A stretch of 64,000 nucleotides of DNA from Lichenicola cladoniae (GCF_013201075.1 NZ_CP053708.1:1925501-1989500); one strand, 5' to 3'; numbered from the stretch's first letter, positions 9,379-19,059 are shown. Program-made: numbers and translations. The notes: generated by a model not told the origin, from the letters alone.

Positions 9379-10140
9379 GTGCAGGTGGTCACGCCACCGA
9401 GAGACCAGTGCCAGCGCAGGAACGTTGTCACATTATCGAGATATTTGCCACGGCCCGTTGTGACGGTCTCCGTCATCTCGTTCCGTCCCATCACCCGGTC
9501 AGGGGTCTTGCCACCGATGTCGAGCCGCGATCCCGCCGACATTGTCGGCTCAGGTAGAGCCCCGCCCGGGAAGCCTCAGGGTGCTGCCGCGAAGGTGCCG
9601 AAGGTCGCACGGAAGCGAACGGCACGGACGCCGGTGGTCGCTTCTGTCGAACCATCTCCGCCGATGCCCGCTGCCGGTGAACGGGACAGCCCCGTTGCTG
9701 ACCCCAAACTCCTCGTTGCGGATCTGCAGCCACGAGCGGGAACCCCTGTGCCGATCGCGGCAGCGTCTCCGATGCTTTCCCCCACCCTCGCGCTACCTGA
9801 GCGTCATCGTCGCGCATCGGACATAGCCGCGCTGACGTCGGCGGTCCCACCGGACGAGCGCGAACTGGAAGTCATCCTCAACGGTCTGTTGCCGGTAGAG
9901 CACGCAAGGCCCCGCGTAGCCGACGAGCCGCAACGGGTCCCACTCGTCGTCCCCGCAGTGCGGACGTATCGCCTGCCGGAACTGGAGCGGCCGACGCTCG
10001 CCTTGCGGCAGGAGCCAAGGCTTCCGCCGGCAAGTGCCTCGGCTTCCAGTTGGGTAAGGCCGCAGCCCGCGACGAGCGTATCACCCGGACCCTTCGTGGT
10101 TGCTCCAACCCGCCGACTGCCCTGGCGCCGCGTGCCCTAA
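9379..10140 (+). CDS. Hypothetical proline/alanine-rich protein (uncertain)
   Basis: An open frame of 253 codons starting with GTG, rich in proline, alanine and arginine, without recognisable domains or a signal peptide. Later starts (GTG near 9460, ATG 9517) are possible and none has a convincing ribosome-binding site. The C-terminal two thirds (from about 9520) has codon use like real genes of this genome, the first third less so. An opposed open frame at 9542-9240 (100 codons) competes with its beginning. I regard the plus-strand reading as the better one but not secure. Confidence 0.4.
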   Translation: MQVVTPPRDQCQRRNVVTLSRYLPRPVVTVSVISFRPITRSGVLPPMSSRDPADIVGSGRAPPGKPQGAAAKVPKVARKRTARTPVVASVEPSPPMPAAGERDSPVADPKLLVADLQPRAGTPVPIAAASPMLSPTLALPERHRRASDIAALTSAVPPDERELEVILNGLLPVEHARPRVADEPQRVPLVVPAVRTYRLPELERPTLALRQEPRLPPASASASSWVRPQPATSVSPGPFVVAPTRRLPWRRVP

Positions 10141-10203
10141 GGGCAGGGGCTCTTGGCTGCCGCTGTGGGGTGAGGCATAGAAGCCGCCACCGGAGCGGTA
10201 ACC

Positions 10204-10293
10204 GGATGGGTGGCCGAGTGGTTTAAGGCAGCGGTCTTGAAAACCGCCGTAGGTGCAAGCCTACCGTGGGTTCGAATCCCACCTCATCCGCCA
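10204..10293 (+). tRNA. tRNA-Ser (anticodon UGA)
   Basis: A complete 90-base class II tRNA. The acceptor stem GGATGGG pairs with CTCATCC; the anticodon stem GCGGT/ACCGC carries the loop CTTGAAA with anticodon TGA; a long variable arm follows; the T arm contains GGTTCGAATCC. The discriminator base is G, as in serine tRNAs, and CCA is encoded. It lies just before the capsule region. Confidence 0.97.
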
Positions 10294-10617
10294 GCTTACA
10301 CAATCGGATCAGTTATTTACCTGTCGCCAAAGTGCAGGGCGGATCGTGCTCGCCTCGATTTCCGCATTTCGGTGTTGGGCTTGCAGGTCAAGACGCAGCC
10401 GGCAGGAACGGCGCACCCGTCCTCGCGTATGGGCCTCTAGACCCACAGGACGCACGTGGCCAGATTTGTTGGAACAATCCAATTTTAAAGAACGTTAACG
10501 AACATTGATCGAAGGTTTCGCTGATCATACGCGTTGCGTATTGGTTCCGAGCCGTTGCAAAAATAGAAACGATGGTTAGTCGGTTTCACCTGTCTTCGAT
10601 GTGCTAGGGAGCGATCT
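10294..10617. other. Gene-free stretch between tRNA-Ser and hydroxylase gene
   Basis: About 320 bp with no convincing gene. The right half, from about 10480, is clearly AT-richer than the surroundings and probably contains the promoter for the downstream gene, but I cannot place reliable -35/-10 boxes. No copy of the tRNA 3' end was seen here. Confidence 0.5.
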
Positions 10618-11244
10618 ATGCTCTTCTCGATTCCCCCACACCCTGCGCGGGTTCGGCTGTTCCAGAACCAGTTCATGGAGCTGACGACCCTTACGCCATT
10701 TCCAGTCTTCTTTTCTGTCTGGATCTTAATTTTGACATGGGTGACGACGGTAGCATCGGCCCACATGGGCTGGCAGCGTCTTGGGATCGCGACCCTGTTC
10801 GGTGTCATCTTATGGACCCTGGCCGAGTACATGATGCACCGGTTCCTGTTCCACCTGAAGATGAAGTCGGCCTACGGGCGCCGGCTGATATTTCTTCTGC
10901 ACGAAAACCATCACGCCGACCCGGCTGATCCGCTCCGCGGGATCATGCCGCTGACGGTAAGCCTCCCGCTCGGGGCGGCGTTCTGGGGCCTGGCAGTCCT
11001 GGCACTCGGCCCGCTCGGTCACGCCGTTTTCCTGGGCTTCGGGGCCGGCTACGTGATGTACGACACGGTGCATTGGGCCTGTCATCAACTGCCGATGCGG
11101 GGAGCAGTCGCCAGGCGCCTGAAGCTGCATCACCTTCGTCATCATTACGCCGAGCAGGATGCCAACTACGCGACCACCGGCATTTTCTGGGATCGGGTGT
11201 TCGGGACCGGGATGCGGCGGCGTCATGATCGTCGTGCTGACTGA
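10618..11244 (+). CDS. Fatty acid hydroxylase / sterol desaturase-like membrane protein
   Basis: A 208-residue membrane protein of the di-iron hydroxylase superfamily. The histidine clusters expected for the metal site are present: HRFLFH, HENHH, HWACH and HHLRHHY. Four hydrophobic segments anchor it. The family hydroxylates or desaturates lipids or carotenoids; the substrate here is not known. AGGGAG lies eight bases before the ATG. The next gene, a glycosyltransferase, starts inside its 3' end (20-bp overlap), so the two are probably co-translated and this enzyme may modify a lipid related to the polysaccharide. Confidence 0.85.
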   Translation: MLFSIPPHPARVRLFQNQFMELTTLTPFPVFFSVWILILTWVTTVASAHMGWQRLGIATLFGVILWTLAEYMMHRFLFHLKMKSAYGRRLIFLLHENHHADPADPLRGIMPLTVSLPLGAAFWGLAVLALGPLGHAVFLGFGAGYVMYDTVHWACHQLPMRGAVARRLKLHHLRHHYAEQDANYATTGIFWDRVFGTGMRRRHDRRAD

Positions 11245-12430
11245 CCGGTTCCGCATCGGGATCGACGGTCGCAATATCGGTCGCCCGAATGGCACGGGTG
11301 TTGCGAACTACGCGTCTACTTTGGCGCGAACCTGCGGGGACCGCCGGTGGCGGTCCGTGAGGGTGATCGATGCACCCGCTGCCGCTACAACCCGCTCGAC
11401 GCACAGCCCGACTGCAAAGGTTCGGCGCTTCCTGTCTGCCGTTCGACAGTCCGCGATCGCGAAACCCGTCATGTTCGATGGCGAGATGGCCTGGCTAGCG
11501 CCGGACGTGTTCCGGATCGCCCAGGTGCATTTCAACATCCGCCGGCGCCTGCTCACCGTGACCTTGCCCGACCCGCCTGCAGTGATGCACTGGACCTATC
11601 CGTTGCCACTGCATGTCGCCGGCGTGGCGAACGTCGTTACCGTACACGACCTGATCCCGCTGCTGGAGCCGGATCTGACCGACATCTGTGCGATCCGCAT
11701 GGAGCGCATGCTCCGCGCGACAACCTCCCGGGCCGCCTATGTCGTCACCGTATCGGAAACCGTGCGTGCGGATATCATCCGGCGACTGGGCGTGCCGGCA
11801 GAGAAGGTGGTCAATCTCTACCAGGCCGTCGATCTGCCGCCGGAGGCGACGGATGCGCCCCTTCCGTGTCCGGCCGGCAGCTTCGTGTACGTAGGCAGTA
11901 TCGAACGACGCAAGAACATCGCCCGCTTGATCGCCGCCCACGGACGCAGCGGCAGCCTGCGCATGCTGGTGCTGATCGGCCCGGATGGCGACCACGCCGC
12001 GACGGAACTTGCAGCCCTGTCCCTTCACCCCAATCCAGACCGGGTGTTACGGCTGCCTTGGATCGGCCGACCGTCGCTGGTCCAGGCAATCCGGTGCGCG
12101 CGCGCGTTGGTGTTTCCTTCGCTCGCGGAGGGGTTCGGCCTTCCCATCGCCGAGGCGATGACGCTGGGTACGCCGGTCCTTACCTCGCGCGGTGGCGCTA
12201 CCGAAGAGATTGCCGGCGGGGCCGCGCTGCTCGCCGATCCGCGTGATGTCGGTGAACTTGCAGATGCCGTGGCGAGGCTCGACCGGGATGACGAACTTTG
12301 CGCGCGCCTGGGCGCTGCAGGGCGTGCAAGGGCAGGCCTGTTTTCCATCGAGGCATACGGCGAGCGGCTGGACCGGTTATATCACCAGGTCCTGGCGGGC
12401 TCCCTTCCGATGCCGGTGGGGATCAACTAG
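11225..12430 (+). CDS. GT4-type glycosyltransferase
   Basis: A 401-residue GT-B glycosyltransferase (family 4/group 1). The donor-site pattern FPSLAEGFGLPIAEAMTLGTPVLTS is clear in pieces: SLAEGFGLP then EAMTLGTPV, with the catalytic E of the EX7E motif. FVYVGSIERRKNIARLI marks the start of the C-terminal Rossmann domain. The N-terminal domain has MHWTYPLP and VTVHDLIPL. It overlaps the upstream gene by 20 bp. It is clearly paralogous to the next gene (same MHWTYPLP and HDL-PL elements), indicating a tandem duplication. Donor and acceptor sugars are unknown; a capsule or exopolysaccharide chain is likely. Confidence 0.9.
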   Translation: MIVVLTDRFRIGIDGRNIGRPNGTGVANYASTLARTCGDRRWRSVRVIDAPAAATTRSTHSPTAKVRRFLSAVRQSAIAKPVMFDGEMAWLAPDVFRIAQVHFNIRRRLLTVTLPDPPAVMHWTYPLPLHVAGVANVVTVHDLIPLLEPDLTDICAIRMERMLRATTSRAAYVVTVSETVRADIIRRLGVPAEKVVNLYQAVDLPPEATDAPLPCPAGSFVYVGSIERRKNIARLIAAHGRSGSLRMLVLIGPDGDHAATELAALSLHPNPDRVLRLPWIGRPSLVQAIRCARALVFPSLAEGFGLPIAEAMTLGTPVLTSRGGATEEIAGGAALLADPRDVGELADAVARLDRDDELCARLGAAGRARAGLFSIEAYGERLDRLYHQVLAGSLPMPVGIN

Positions 12431-12483
12431 AATGGGGCTCGATAAAACCTGGTTGGCACCGACAAACCGTCTGTGGTGCCACG

Positions 12484-13824
12484 ATGACTACGGAAGGTCG
12501 TTTCGTGCCTGGTTCCGCTAGTTTTCGTGTGGGTGTCGATGGGTTCAACCTTGCGTTGAGCCGTGGAACGGGTGTTGCGACCTACGCGCGCACGCTCAGT
12601 CACTGCCTGACCGACATGGGCCACAAGGTGGACGTGGTCTACGGTATGAACATCTCGCGCCGCACGTCGCTGGCTCTGCGAGAGGTGATATTCTTCGACA
12701 GTCTGGACCAGGAACACATCGCCAGGCGGCCAAAACCGTTCAGCCGGCGCTGGATCGACGATCGCCGAGCCGAGTGGTCCGGTCATGCGGCGGTGGATGT
12801 GCCGATGAGCGGCCGGGTGGAGTCTCGCGGCTTCCTGCACCGGATGCCGTCCTACGATCGGATCCTGAATGTGCCCGCATTGTTTCGGATTGCAACACAA
12901 CACTACAAGCGGACGCGCCGCTTCCTGACCATCACCATTCCCGATGCTCCGGCGATCATGCACTGGACCTATCCGCTGCCGATCCGCCTGCGCGGTGCAA
13001 AGAACGTCTATACCATTCACGACTTGGTGCCACTGCGGTTGCCGCACACGACGCTCGACGACAAGGGTTATCATTACAGGCTGATCGGTGACCTGGCCGC
13101 GCAGGCCGACGCGTTGTGCACCGTGTCGGATGCATCGCGGCGCGACATCATCTCGTTCTATCCGAAGTCAGAACCGCGCGTTTTCAATACCTATCAGTCG
13201 TTCCGGTCGAACGAGATGGCGTTCGCGCGAGGCAGCTTCGAGTCGGCGCTTGAACTCGACGGGTTGTTCGGCCTGCAGGAGGACGGATATTTTCTGTTCT
13301 TCGGATCGCTGGAGCCGAAAAAGAATATTGGTCGGATGATCGAGGCCTTCCTCGCAACCCAGACCACCCGGCCACTGGTTCTCGTCGGGGCGATGGCGTG
13401 GAAGTCGGAGAACGAGCTCCGCTTTCTCAAGCGCGGCACCGAGAGCGGCCGGATCATCCATCTCGAATACCTCCCGGAGCCGGTGCTGATGAACCTGATC
13501 GGCAGTGCCCGTGCCGTGCTGTTTCCATCCCTGACCGAAGGGTTCGGATTGCCGGTGCTGGAGGCGCTGTCTTTCGGTACCCCTGTCCTGACCTCGCGGG
13601 AGGGCGCCTTACCCGAGGTTGCGGGAGACTCCGCCGTGTTCGTCGATGCATACGATACGGCATCGATTTCCGCCGGGATCCGCTGGCTCGACGAGGACGA
13701 TGCAGGCTGCGACATGCTTCGTGCCGCGGGCCCGGCACAGGCCGCAAAATTCGATATGGCGGCATACCAGAAGCGACTGGCCGAGATGTATCACGGCATC
13801 CTCTTCGGCGCATGGGCAGCCTGA
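12484..13824 (+). CDS. GT4-type glycosyltransferase (tandem paralogue)
   Basis: A 446-residue GT-B enzyme related to the preceding gene. Shared elements are GVDGFNLALSRGTGVATYAR near the start (GIDGRNIGRPNGTGVANYA in the neighbour), MHWTYPLPIRLRGAKN, YTIHDLVPL, and the C-terminal FFGSLEPKKNIGRMIEAF and SLTEGFGLPVLEALSFGTPV. It is longer by an insert around residues 60-130. The ATG at 12484 is chosen because the homology begins just after it; the ribosome-binding site is weak. The export lipoprotein gene begins four bases after its stop, so they share a transcript. Confidence 0.9.
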   Translation: MTTEGRFVPGSASFRVGVDGFNLALSRGTGVATYARTLSHCLTDMGHKVDVVYGMNISRRTSLALREVIFFDSLDQEHIARRPKPFSRRWIDDRRAEWSGHAAVDVPMSGRVESRGFLHRMPSYDRILNVPALFRIATQHYKRTRRFLTITIPDAPAIMHWTYPLPIRLRGAKNVYTIHDLVPLRLPHTTLDDKGYHYRLIGDLAAQADALCTVSDASRRDIISFYPKSEPRVFNTYQSFRSNEMAFARGSFESALELDGLFGLQEDGYFLFFGSLEPKKNIGRMIEAFLATQTTRPLVLVGAMAWKSENELRFLKRGTESGRIIHLEYLPEPVLMNLIGSARAVLFPSLTEGFGLPVLEALSFGTPVLTSREGALPEVAGDSAVFVDAYDTASISAGIRWLDEDDAGCDMLRAAGPAQAAKFDMAAYQKRLAEMYHGILFGAWAA

Positions 13825-13827
13825 TCC

Positions 13828-15159
13828 ATGACCCCAACACGCGTGAGCGCCTGCATGCCTGACAGACCGTTCGACACAGCTTCGGGTTATCGGTCCGATG
13901 CGGCCGCGGGTCCCTTCCGTCCGCCCGCGACAGGCAGGAACGTCCAGGGTCGTTCCGTCAGGCCGGCTCTGAATGCAGCCCTTACGATGTTGCTACCGAT
14001 AATCTTGCTCGCGGGATGCAATACCCTGCCCGACAGCGGGCCGGTCGAGTCCAAGATCCTCAACGACGCGAAGAAACCCGAGACCAATCCGCTCGGGTTC
14101 AGCATCGTGCAACTGGATCCCTCGGTGATCAGCATGCTGGCTACTCAGTCGCCGCCATTGCTTTCGGCCCTGGGCGGTGGAATGCGCGATCGCCTGAGGG
14201 GCGACCGGATCGGTCCTGGCGACGTGCTGCAGGTCTCGATCTTCGAACTCGGCAGCGGATTGTTTGGCGGTGGCAGTGCGGGCGGCATGTCGTCGGGCGG
14301 CGGATCCAATCCACTGATGGGCGGCGCCGGCCCGGGCACGAGTGTCACGTCGGAGAACCTGCCACCGATCGTGGTCGACGGCAGCGGGGCGGTGGACGTG
14401 CCGTATGTGGGGCGGCTGCAAGCCACGGGGCGGACGCCGACACAGTTGGCGGCGGCCATCAAGGGCGGCCTGAAAGGCCAGTCGCAGAACCCACAGGTGC
14501 TGGTGCGGATCAGCACGGATATCACGAATGCCGTGATCGTATCAGGCGACGTGAAGAAGCCGGGGCGTGACGCACTCACGCTCGCGCATGAGCGGCTGCT
14601 GGACATGATCGCGATCGCCGGCGGCCCGGAACATGCGCCGGAAGACACCGTGGTGCAGCTGAATCGAGACGGTCGGACCGCGCGCATCCCGCTCCGGATA
14701 CTGCAGGACCAGCCCGACCAGAACGTAACGCTGGTGCCGGGCGACCGGATCCAGGTGACGTATCAGCCGCGGTCATTCACCGTGTTCGGGGCGACGTCGA
14801 AGGTTTCGGAGACGGCGTTCGATACACCGGAGCTCAGCCTGGCGGAAGCACTGGCCCGCATTGGCGGCCCGTTGGACGACCGGGCCGATCCCAACGCGGT
14901 GTTCCTGTTCCGGTTCGAGGACCGGCAGGCGGCGGTTCGGATGGGTCTGCCGGTGCGGCCGGGGGTGGCGCTGGCTCCCGTGGTCTACAAGCTCGATATG
15001 ATGAACCCGACCAGCTACTTCGTGGCGCAAAAGTTCGCCATGAAGGACAAGGACCTCGTCTATATCGCCAATGCGAAGACCAATAAGTTTTACAAGTTCT
15101 TCAACCTGATCAGCATGATCGTCGGTCCAGCGATCACTGGCCTTGCGGTATCCCGTTAG
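13828..15159 (+). CDS. Polysaccharide export outer-membrane lipoprotein (Wza/KpsD type)
   Basis: A 443-residue protein. A hydrophobic stretch ends in the lipobox LLAGC (cysteine about residue 64 from ATG 13828, or 55 from ATG 13855), so it is a lipoprotein. The polysaccharide export domain starts at GPGDVLQVSIFELG and continues with GSGAVDVPYVGRLQATG; SLBB-like repeats follow (VIVSGDVKKPGRDAL; FTVFGATSKV). A glycine-rich loop interrupts the first domain. Proteins of this class form the outer-membrane channel through which capsule or exopolysaccharide leaves the cell. It lies in the same direction as the two GT4 genes and faces the KpsEMT-like export genes. Confidence 0.92.
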   Translation: MTPTRVSACMPDRPFDTASGYRSDAAAGPFRPPATGRNVQGRSVRPALNAALTMLLPIILLAGCNTLPDSGPVESKILNDAKKPETNPLGFSIVQLDPSVISMLATQSPPLLSALGGGMRDRLRGDRIGPGDVLQVSIFELGSGLFGGGSAGGMSSGGGSNPLMGGAGPGTSVTSENLPPIVVDGSGAVDVPYVGRLQATGRTPTQLAAAIKGGLKGQSQNPQVLVRISTDITNAVIVSGDVKKPGRDALTLAHERLLDMIAIAGGPEHAPEDTVVQLNRDGRTARIPLRILQDQPDQNVTLVPGDRIQVTYQPRSFTVFGATSKVSETAFDTPELSLAEALARIGGPLDDRADPNAVFLFRFEDRQAAVRMGLPVRPGVALAPVVYKLDMMNPTSYFVAQKFAMKDKDLVYIANAKTNKFYKFFNLISMIVGPAITGLAVSR

Positions 15160-15638
15160 GTGCAGCCCCGTAAAGCAGTTCGATCCCATCCTGGACCGGT
15201 CCGCGCGCGTAAAATTTACCCTTGCAGACTTCAGCTCTGTTGTAACGATGGTAACAGGGTGGGCTGTCGACGACGATGGTGACGGTTCAAGAAGCCTTGT
15301 CTGAGACACCTCGCCAGCATCCCCGTGGTTGCCACCTTGTAAATCTATCGGGAGTCCTGCTCCGAAGAGGACCTATGCAGGTGGCCCGTGCTGAGATGAG
15401 GGTGTGGGGTGTCGGTCAGCTATTCACACGCGCCTGCCAGTGAGACCTTCGAGCCCGAACTTGCAGCTTATCACGATTGGCTGTCACAATTTTAGCCTTG
15501 ATCAGAACACTGATATCACGTTGAAAATGTCCAGACCGGAATGATCAGGCTTCACAGCGGAATTCTTAAGGCGAATACGTGGGTCTTCATGCCATGTAAT
15601 GTCGTAGTTGATGAAGTTTGGTGGCGCAGGAGACGAGA
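15160..15638. other. Gene-free stretch upstream of the TPR-glycosyltransferase
   Basis: About 480 bp without a gene I can support. GC content falls along it, marking the left edge of the AT-richer segment that runs to about 26.2 kb. No terminator-like hairpin follows the lipoprotein gene and I cannot place a promoter. Confidence 0.5.
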
Positions 15639-17939
15639 TTGAAACGATGGCTTCAACGGCCGGCCAGGGAAGTGCATCTGGAAGCGTCCGGCTCCGGTGC
15701 AAATCCCGTCATGCTTGCAGATCGAGGACAAGTGGAACACGAATCCCTGTCGGCACGCGACAGGGGAGACCACGCCCGGGACGGCAAAGCCTGGATCCAG
15801 GCGGCACAGTTCTACGAGAACCATTTGAAGGTCGTGCCGGACGACACGGCCATCTGGGTACAACTCGGACATGCTCGTAAGGAAAGCGGCGATTATGCCC
15901 GCGCCGAGGAAGCCTATCGCACTGCGATATCGCTTAGCCCGACTGACGCCGATGTGCCTTTGCAACTCGGTCATCTGATGAAGCTCATCGGTCGTACAAG
16001 GGATGCGACTGAATTATACACCACGGCACTTCGGCTTCAGCCGAGTTCAAATGCCTATAGAGAACTGGTAGGCCTGGGCCAGGCCGCGCGAGCGGACCGC
16101 CTGATTGGCAGCCTGGCAATGGGAAGTATCCGACCCACCATTTATCTGCAGATCAACGACCTGCTCCACTTCCTGAGAGTTCATAAGACACCATCCGGTA
16201 TCCAGCGTGTTCAACTCGGGATCTTGACTTATTGCCTGGCGGAACGGCCAGGAGCAGACGAACCACAAGCTGAGTTCGTCTTCAACCAGCCGAACGACAC
16301 GCAAGTCTGGAAAGTGTCGAGGGCACGGTTGCGCCGCATGGTCGACTATCTAGATGGACTAGATGTCGACACTCTTCTGCTACGCCAACTCGTTGACGAA
16401 ATACTCGAAGATGCGGTTCTTGTTAAACCGGGTAAGGGTGATAGTTTTGTCATAATCGGGGCATTCTGGGGAATGCCCGGTAATACGCATCTGCTGTCCA
16501 GCCTGAGTGAACAGGGTGCCTCCCTGGGTGTTTATTTGTATGATTTGATCCCAATAACGTTCCCGGAATACTGTGCTCATCAACTAACAGTCGAGTTTAC
16601 GGCCGACTTATGTGAAGCACTGCAGCTTGTCGACTTTGCTCTTGCAATATCGGAATATACCGCTAGAGAAATAAAAAGCTTTATTCAGGAGCATAATTTT
16701 CCTTCAATACCCGTCCGGGTCATACCTCTCGCCCACAGCCTTACCGGACTACAAGCTTCAAGCGGTCACGGAGATATCGCAGGCGCCGATTGGACAGACG
16801 CCACCGAACGACTTCAGGAGCGTGATTTCGTTCTTTGCGTCTGCACCATCGAGCCGCGTAAAAATCACCGATACCTTTTCGACGCCTGGAAGTTCCTGAA
16901 GCAGGAAGGTGTGTCTGTTCCGGATCTGGTATTTGTCGGCCGAAAAGGCTGGCATGTCGGCGATTTCATGGCTCAGCTTGAGAACACCGATTATCTCGAT
17001 GGAAGCATCGTCGTTGTTCATGATCTCTCCGATACCGAACTTGCGACGCTTTATCGGGCGTGCCGTTTCACGGTTTTCCCTAGTGTTGTAGAAGGCTGGG
17101 GGCTGCCTTTGGGAGAAAGTCTCAGCTTTGGAAAGCTTTGTGTATCGTCGAACACGTCTTCGATGCCTGAAGTTGGGCAGGACTTGGTAGAATATGTCGA
17201 CCCACTGAATTTGCGCGAAGGAATAGAGACCTTTCGGAGACTGATCACGAAGCGTGATGAAGTCGATGAATGGGAACGTCGAATACAGTCGAAGTTCCAC
17301 CCACGCTCGTGGGAGCATGTTGCTAAACAGTTTCTTTCCGTAACCAGTGACTTGCTTTCGAAGCTTGATGGGGTTGAAAAGCGTCATAGCCCAAGGCTTA
17401 GATCCGGAATCCCGCTGCGTGTTAGCGACCTGGTTCGGACCGGAAAAACCAGGTCCATTCAGGATCATGTCGATCTTCAAGCACTTATCCTGAGCGGGAA
17501 CTGGTATCCGCCAGAAAACTTCGGGGCATGGATGAAGGGAAGCAGTGGCAATATCCGGTTCGCGACTGGCCTGTCGGCTGGGCGAACAGCGATCATCCAT
17601 CTGGAGTTTGTCACCGCCGCAAATGCCGATCAGGTCAAAGTCGTGTTCTCGACATCCCTCCAGCCTGCGCAGGAACTATCTGTATCTGCGAGCCAGTCCT
17701 TATCGATCCGTTTGAGAGCCGTCGTCGAAAAGACCGGAGACATATCCATCGGCCTTAAAACAAGAGGCAGTTATGACGCTGCAATGTATTATCCGAGAGT
17801 GTTCTGTATCGGTCTTGTGTCGGTTGCCTTTGTTGACGCCGAAGACCTCGTGGGGCGCGCTGAGCTTTTGGAACGAGTTCTGATTGAACATGGACAAGAT
17901 ACGTCTTCGTCGAGGCTATCATCGCGTTCTACCACCTGA
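15639..17939 (+). CDS. TPR-glycosyltransferase fusion (GT4 domain)
   Basis: About 766 residues. An N-terminal segment (about residues 50-150) has TPR repeats, for example AIWVQLGHARKESGDYARAE and DVPLQLGHLMKLIGRT. A GT4 domain follows (about 180-590) with VYLYDLIPITFPEYC, CTIEPRKNHRYLFDAW, LVFVGRKGWH and VVEGWGLPLGESLSFGK. A further 180-residue C-terminal domain of unknown type has beta-rich character. The TTG start at 15639 has AGGAG seven bases upstream; GTG 15618 in the same frame is an alternative without such a site. Codon use is more AT-rich than in the flanking genes. The FkbM-type gene follows by 13 bp. Confidence 0.85.
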   Translation: MKRWLQRPAREVHLEASGSGANPVMLADRGQVEHESLSARDRGDHARDGKAWIQAAQFYENHLKVVPDDTAIWVQLGHARKESGDYARAEEAYRTAISLSPTDADVPLQLGHLMKLIGRTRDATELYTTALRLQPSSNAYRELVGLGQAARADRLIGSLAMGSIRPTIYLQINDLLHFLRVHKTPSGIQRVQLGILTYCLAERPGADEPQAEFVFNQPNDTQVWKVSRARLRRMVDYLDGLDVDTLLLRQLVDEILEDAVLVKPGKGDSFVIIGAFWGMPGNTHLLSSLSEQGASLGVYLYDLIPITFPEYCAHQLTVEFTADLCEALQLVDFALAISEYTAREIKSFIQEHNFPSIPVRVIPLAHSLTGLQASSGHGDIAGADWTDATERLQERDFVLCVCTIEPRKNHRYLFDAWKFLKQEGVSVPDLVFVGRKGWHVGDFMAQLENTDYLDGSIVVVHDLSDTELATLYRACRFTVFPSVVEGWGLPLGESLSFGKLCVSSNTSSMPEVGQDLVEYVDPLNLREGIETFRRLITKRDEVDEWERRIQSKFHPRSWEHVAKQFLSVTSDLLSKLDGVEKRHSPRLRSGIPLRVSDLVRTGKTRSIQDHVDLQALILSGNWYPPENFGAWMKGSSGNIRFATGLSAGRTAIIHLEFVTAANADQVKVVFSTSLQPAQELSVSASQSLSIRLRAVVEKTGDISIGLKTRGSYDAAMYYPRVFCIGLVSVAFVDAEDLVGRAELLERVLIEHGQDTSSSRLSSRSTT

Positions 17940-17952
17940 TTTGCCAGGTTAG

Positions 17953-19038
17953 ATGCAACAACTAGGAGCGCGGACTTTGAAAGATATCGCCATCTCCAAC
18001 GGTCTCGAAAGCCTGCCACTACTCGATACCGTCCTATGGTCGTACAGACTTTTGCTTGGTCGAAATCCTGAGGATCTTGAAGAACTGTCACGGCACTTCA
18101 CCAGCCAGGTGTCGTTCAGCGAGATAAGGCAGCGCTTCTTGCAAAGCCAGGAGTTTGAGAACAAAGTCGTAAGACGGAGGAGGAGCAAGATTGATCAGGC
18201 TTTGCTGGACGATTTTCCACCCTATAATGGTCCGGGCCTGGATGGTTCTTTCTACGATTTCATCGGAACTCGAACTCGTTGCTCTTACCTTCCTGCAGTG
18301 TATGCAGGCGCGTCCGGTTTAGTCGAAGGACCACCTGGGACGGAAAGATTCGGATTGCATGAACCGGCGGAGTGGGAAGGCACGCTTCGCTCGGTCCTCG
18401 AAGCCGGGTCTCGTTTCGTGGCTGTAGAGCTAGGAGCGGGATGGGGACCCTGGCTGGTGGCCGGTGCCAGGGCCGCACAGCGGCGCGGCATTCAGGATAT
18501 CCGTCTTGCCGGTGTAGAGGGCGCGTCCAGCCACTACGATTTTATGCTGCAACACTTCCGTGACAACGGTCTCGATCCTGCGTCTCACCTGCTCTTCAAC
18601 GCCGTCGCTGGGGTCCATGACGGTATTGCACGATTTCCGAAACTTGTTCATCCAAGTTCGAACTGGGGCGCCGAAGCAAATTTCGAGCAGGGCCAGAGCT
18701 TGGAGCAGTTTGAGGAGGTGGAAAGTATCTCGATTGCAACATTGTTGGCGAAGCTTCCAAAGGTTGATCTATTACATTGCGATATACAGGGTGCGGAAGC
18801 AGACGTACTTCTAGCGTCTGGCGATCTACTATCCCAGCAGGTTAGTCGGATTGTAGTTGGTACGCATGGTCGTGTTATCGAAGGTCGACTGATGGAATTC
18901 TTCGGCGCCAACAATTGGACTCTGGAACATGACAGCGCCTGCCGATTCAACCAGGACGCCACCGGCAAGCTGCAGCTCGCCGCCGACGGGGTACAGGTTT
19001 GGCGCAACAACCGTTCTCAACAAGACATGATGATGTGA
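17953..19038 (+). CDS. FkbM-type methyltransferase with N-terminal DUF4214-like segment
   Basis: A 361-residue protein. Residues about 24-75 (YRLLLGRNPEDLEELSRH, then FLQSQEF) resemble one DUF4214 repeat. A class I methyltransferase domain follows: SAM-binding AVELGAGWGPW at 157-167, and LLHCDIQGAEADVLL corresponds to the FkbM motif. FkbM enzymes O-methylate sugars or related groups, so a role in capsule decoration is likely. It is cotranscribed with the TPR-glycosyltransferase. AT-rich codon use is seen here as well. The DUF4214-like part links it with the triple-DUF4214 protein at 24156-25613. Confidence 0.8.
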   Translation: MQQLGARTLKDIAISNGLESLPLLDTVLWSYRLLLGRNPEDLEELSRHFTSQVSFSEIRQRFLQSQEFENKVVRRRRSKIDQALLDDFPPYNGPGLDGSFYDFIGTRTRCSYLPAVYAGASGLVEGPPGTERFGLHEPAEWEGTLRSVLEAGSRFVAVELGAGWGPWLVAGARAAQRRGIQDIRLAGVEGASSHYDFMLQHFRDNGLDPASHLLFNAVAGVHDGIARFPKLVHPSSNWGAEANFEQGQSLEQFEEVESISIATLLAKLPKVDLLHCDIQGAEADVLLASGDLLSQQVSRIVVGTHGRVIEGRLMEFFGANNWTLEHDSACRFNQDATGKLQLAADGVQVWRNNRSQQDMMM

Positions 19039-19059
19039 AAATGTTGGATCGGCAGATTT

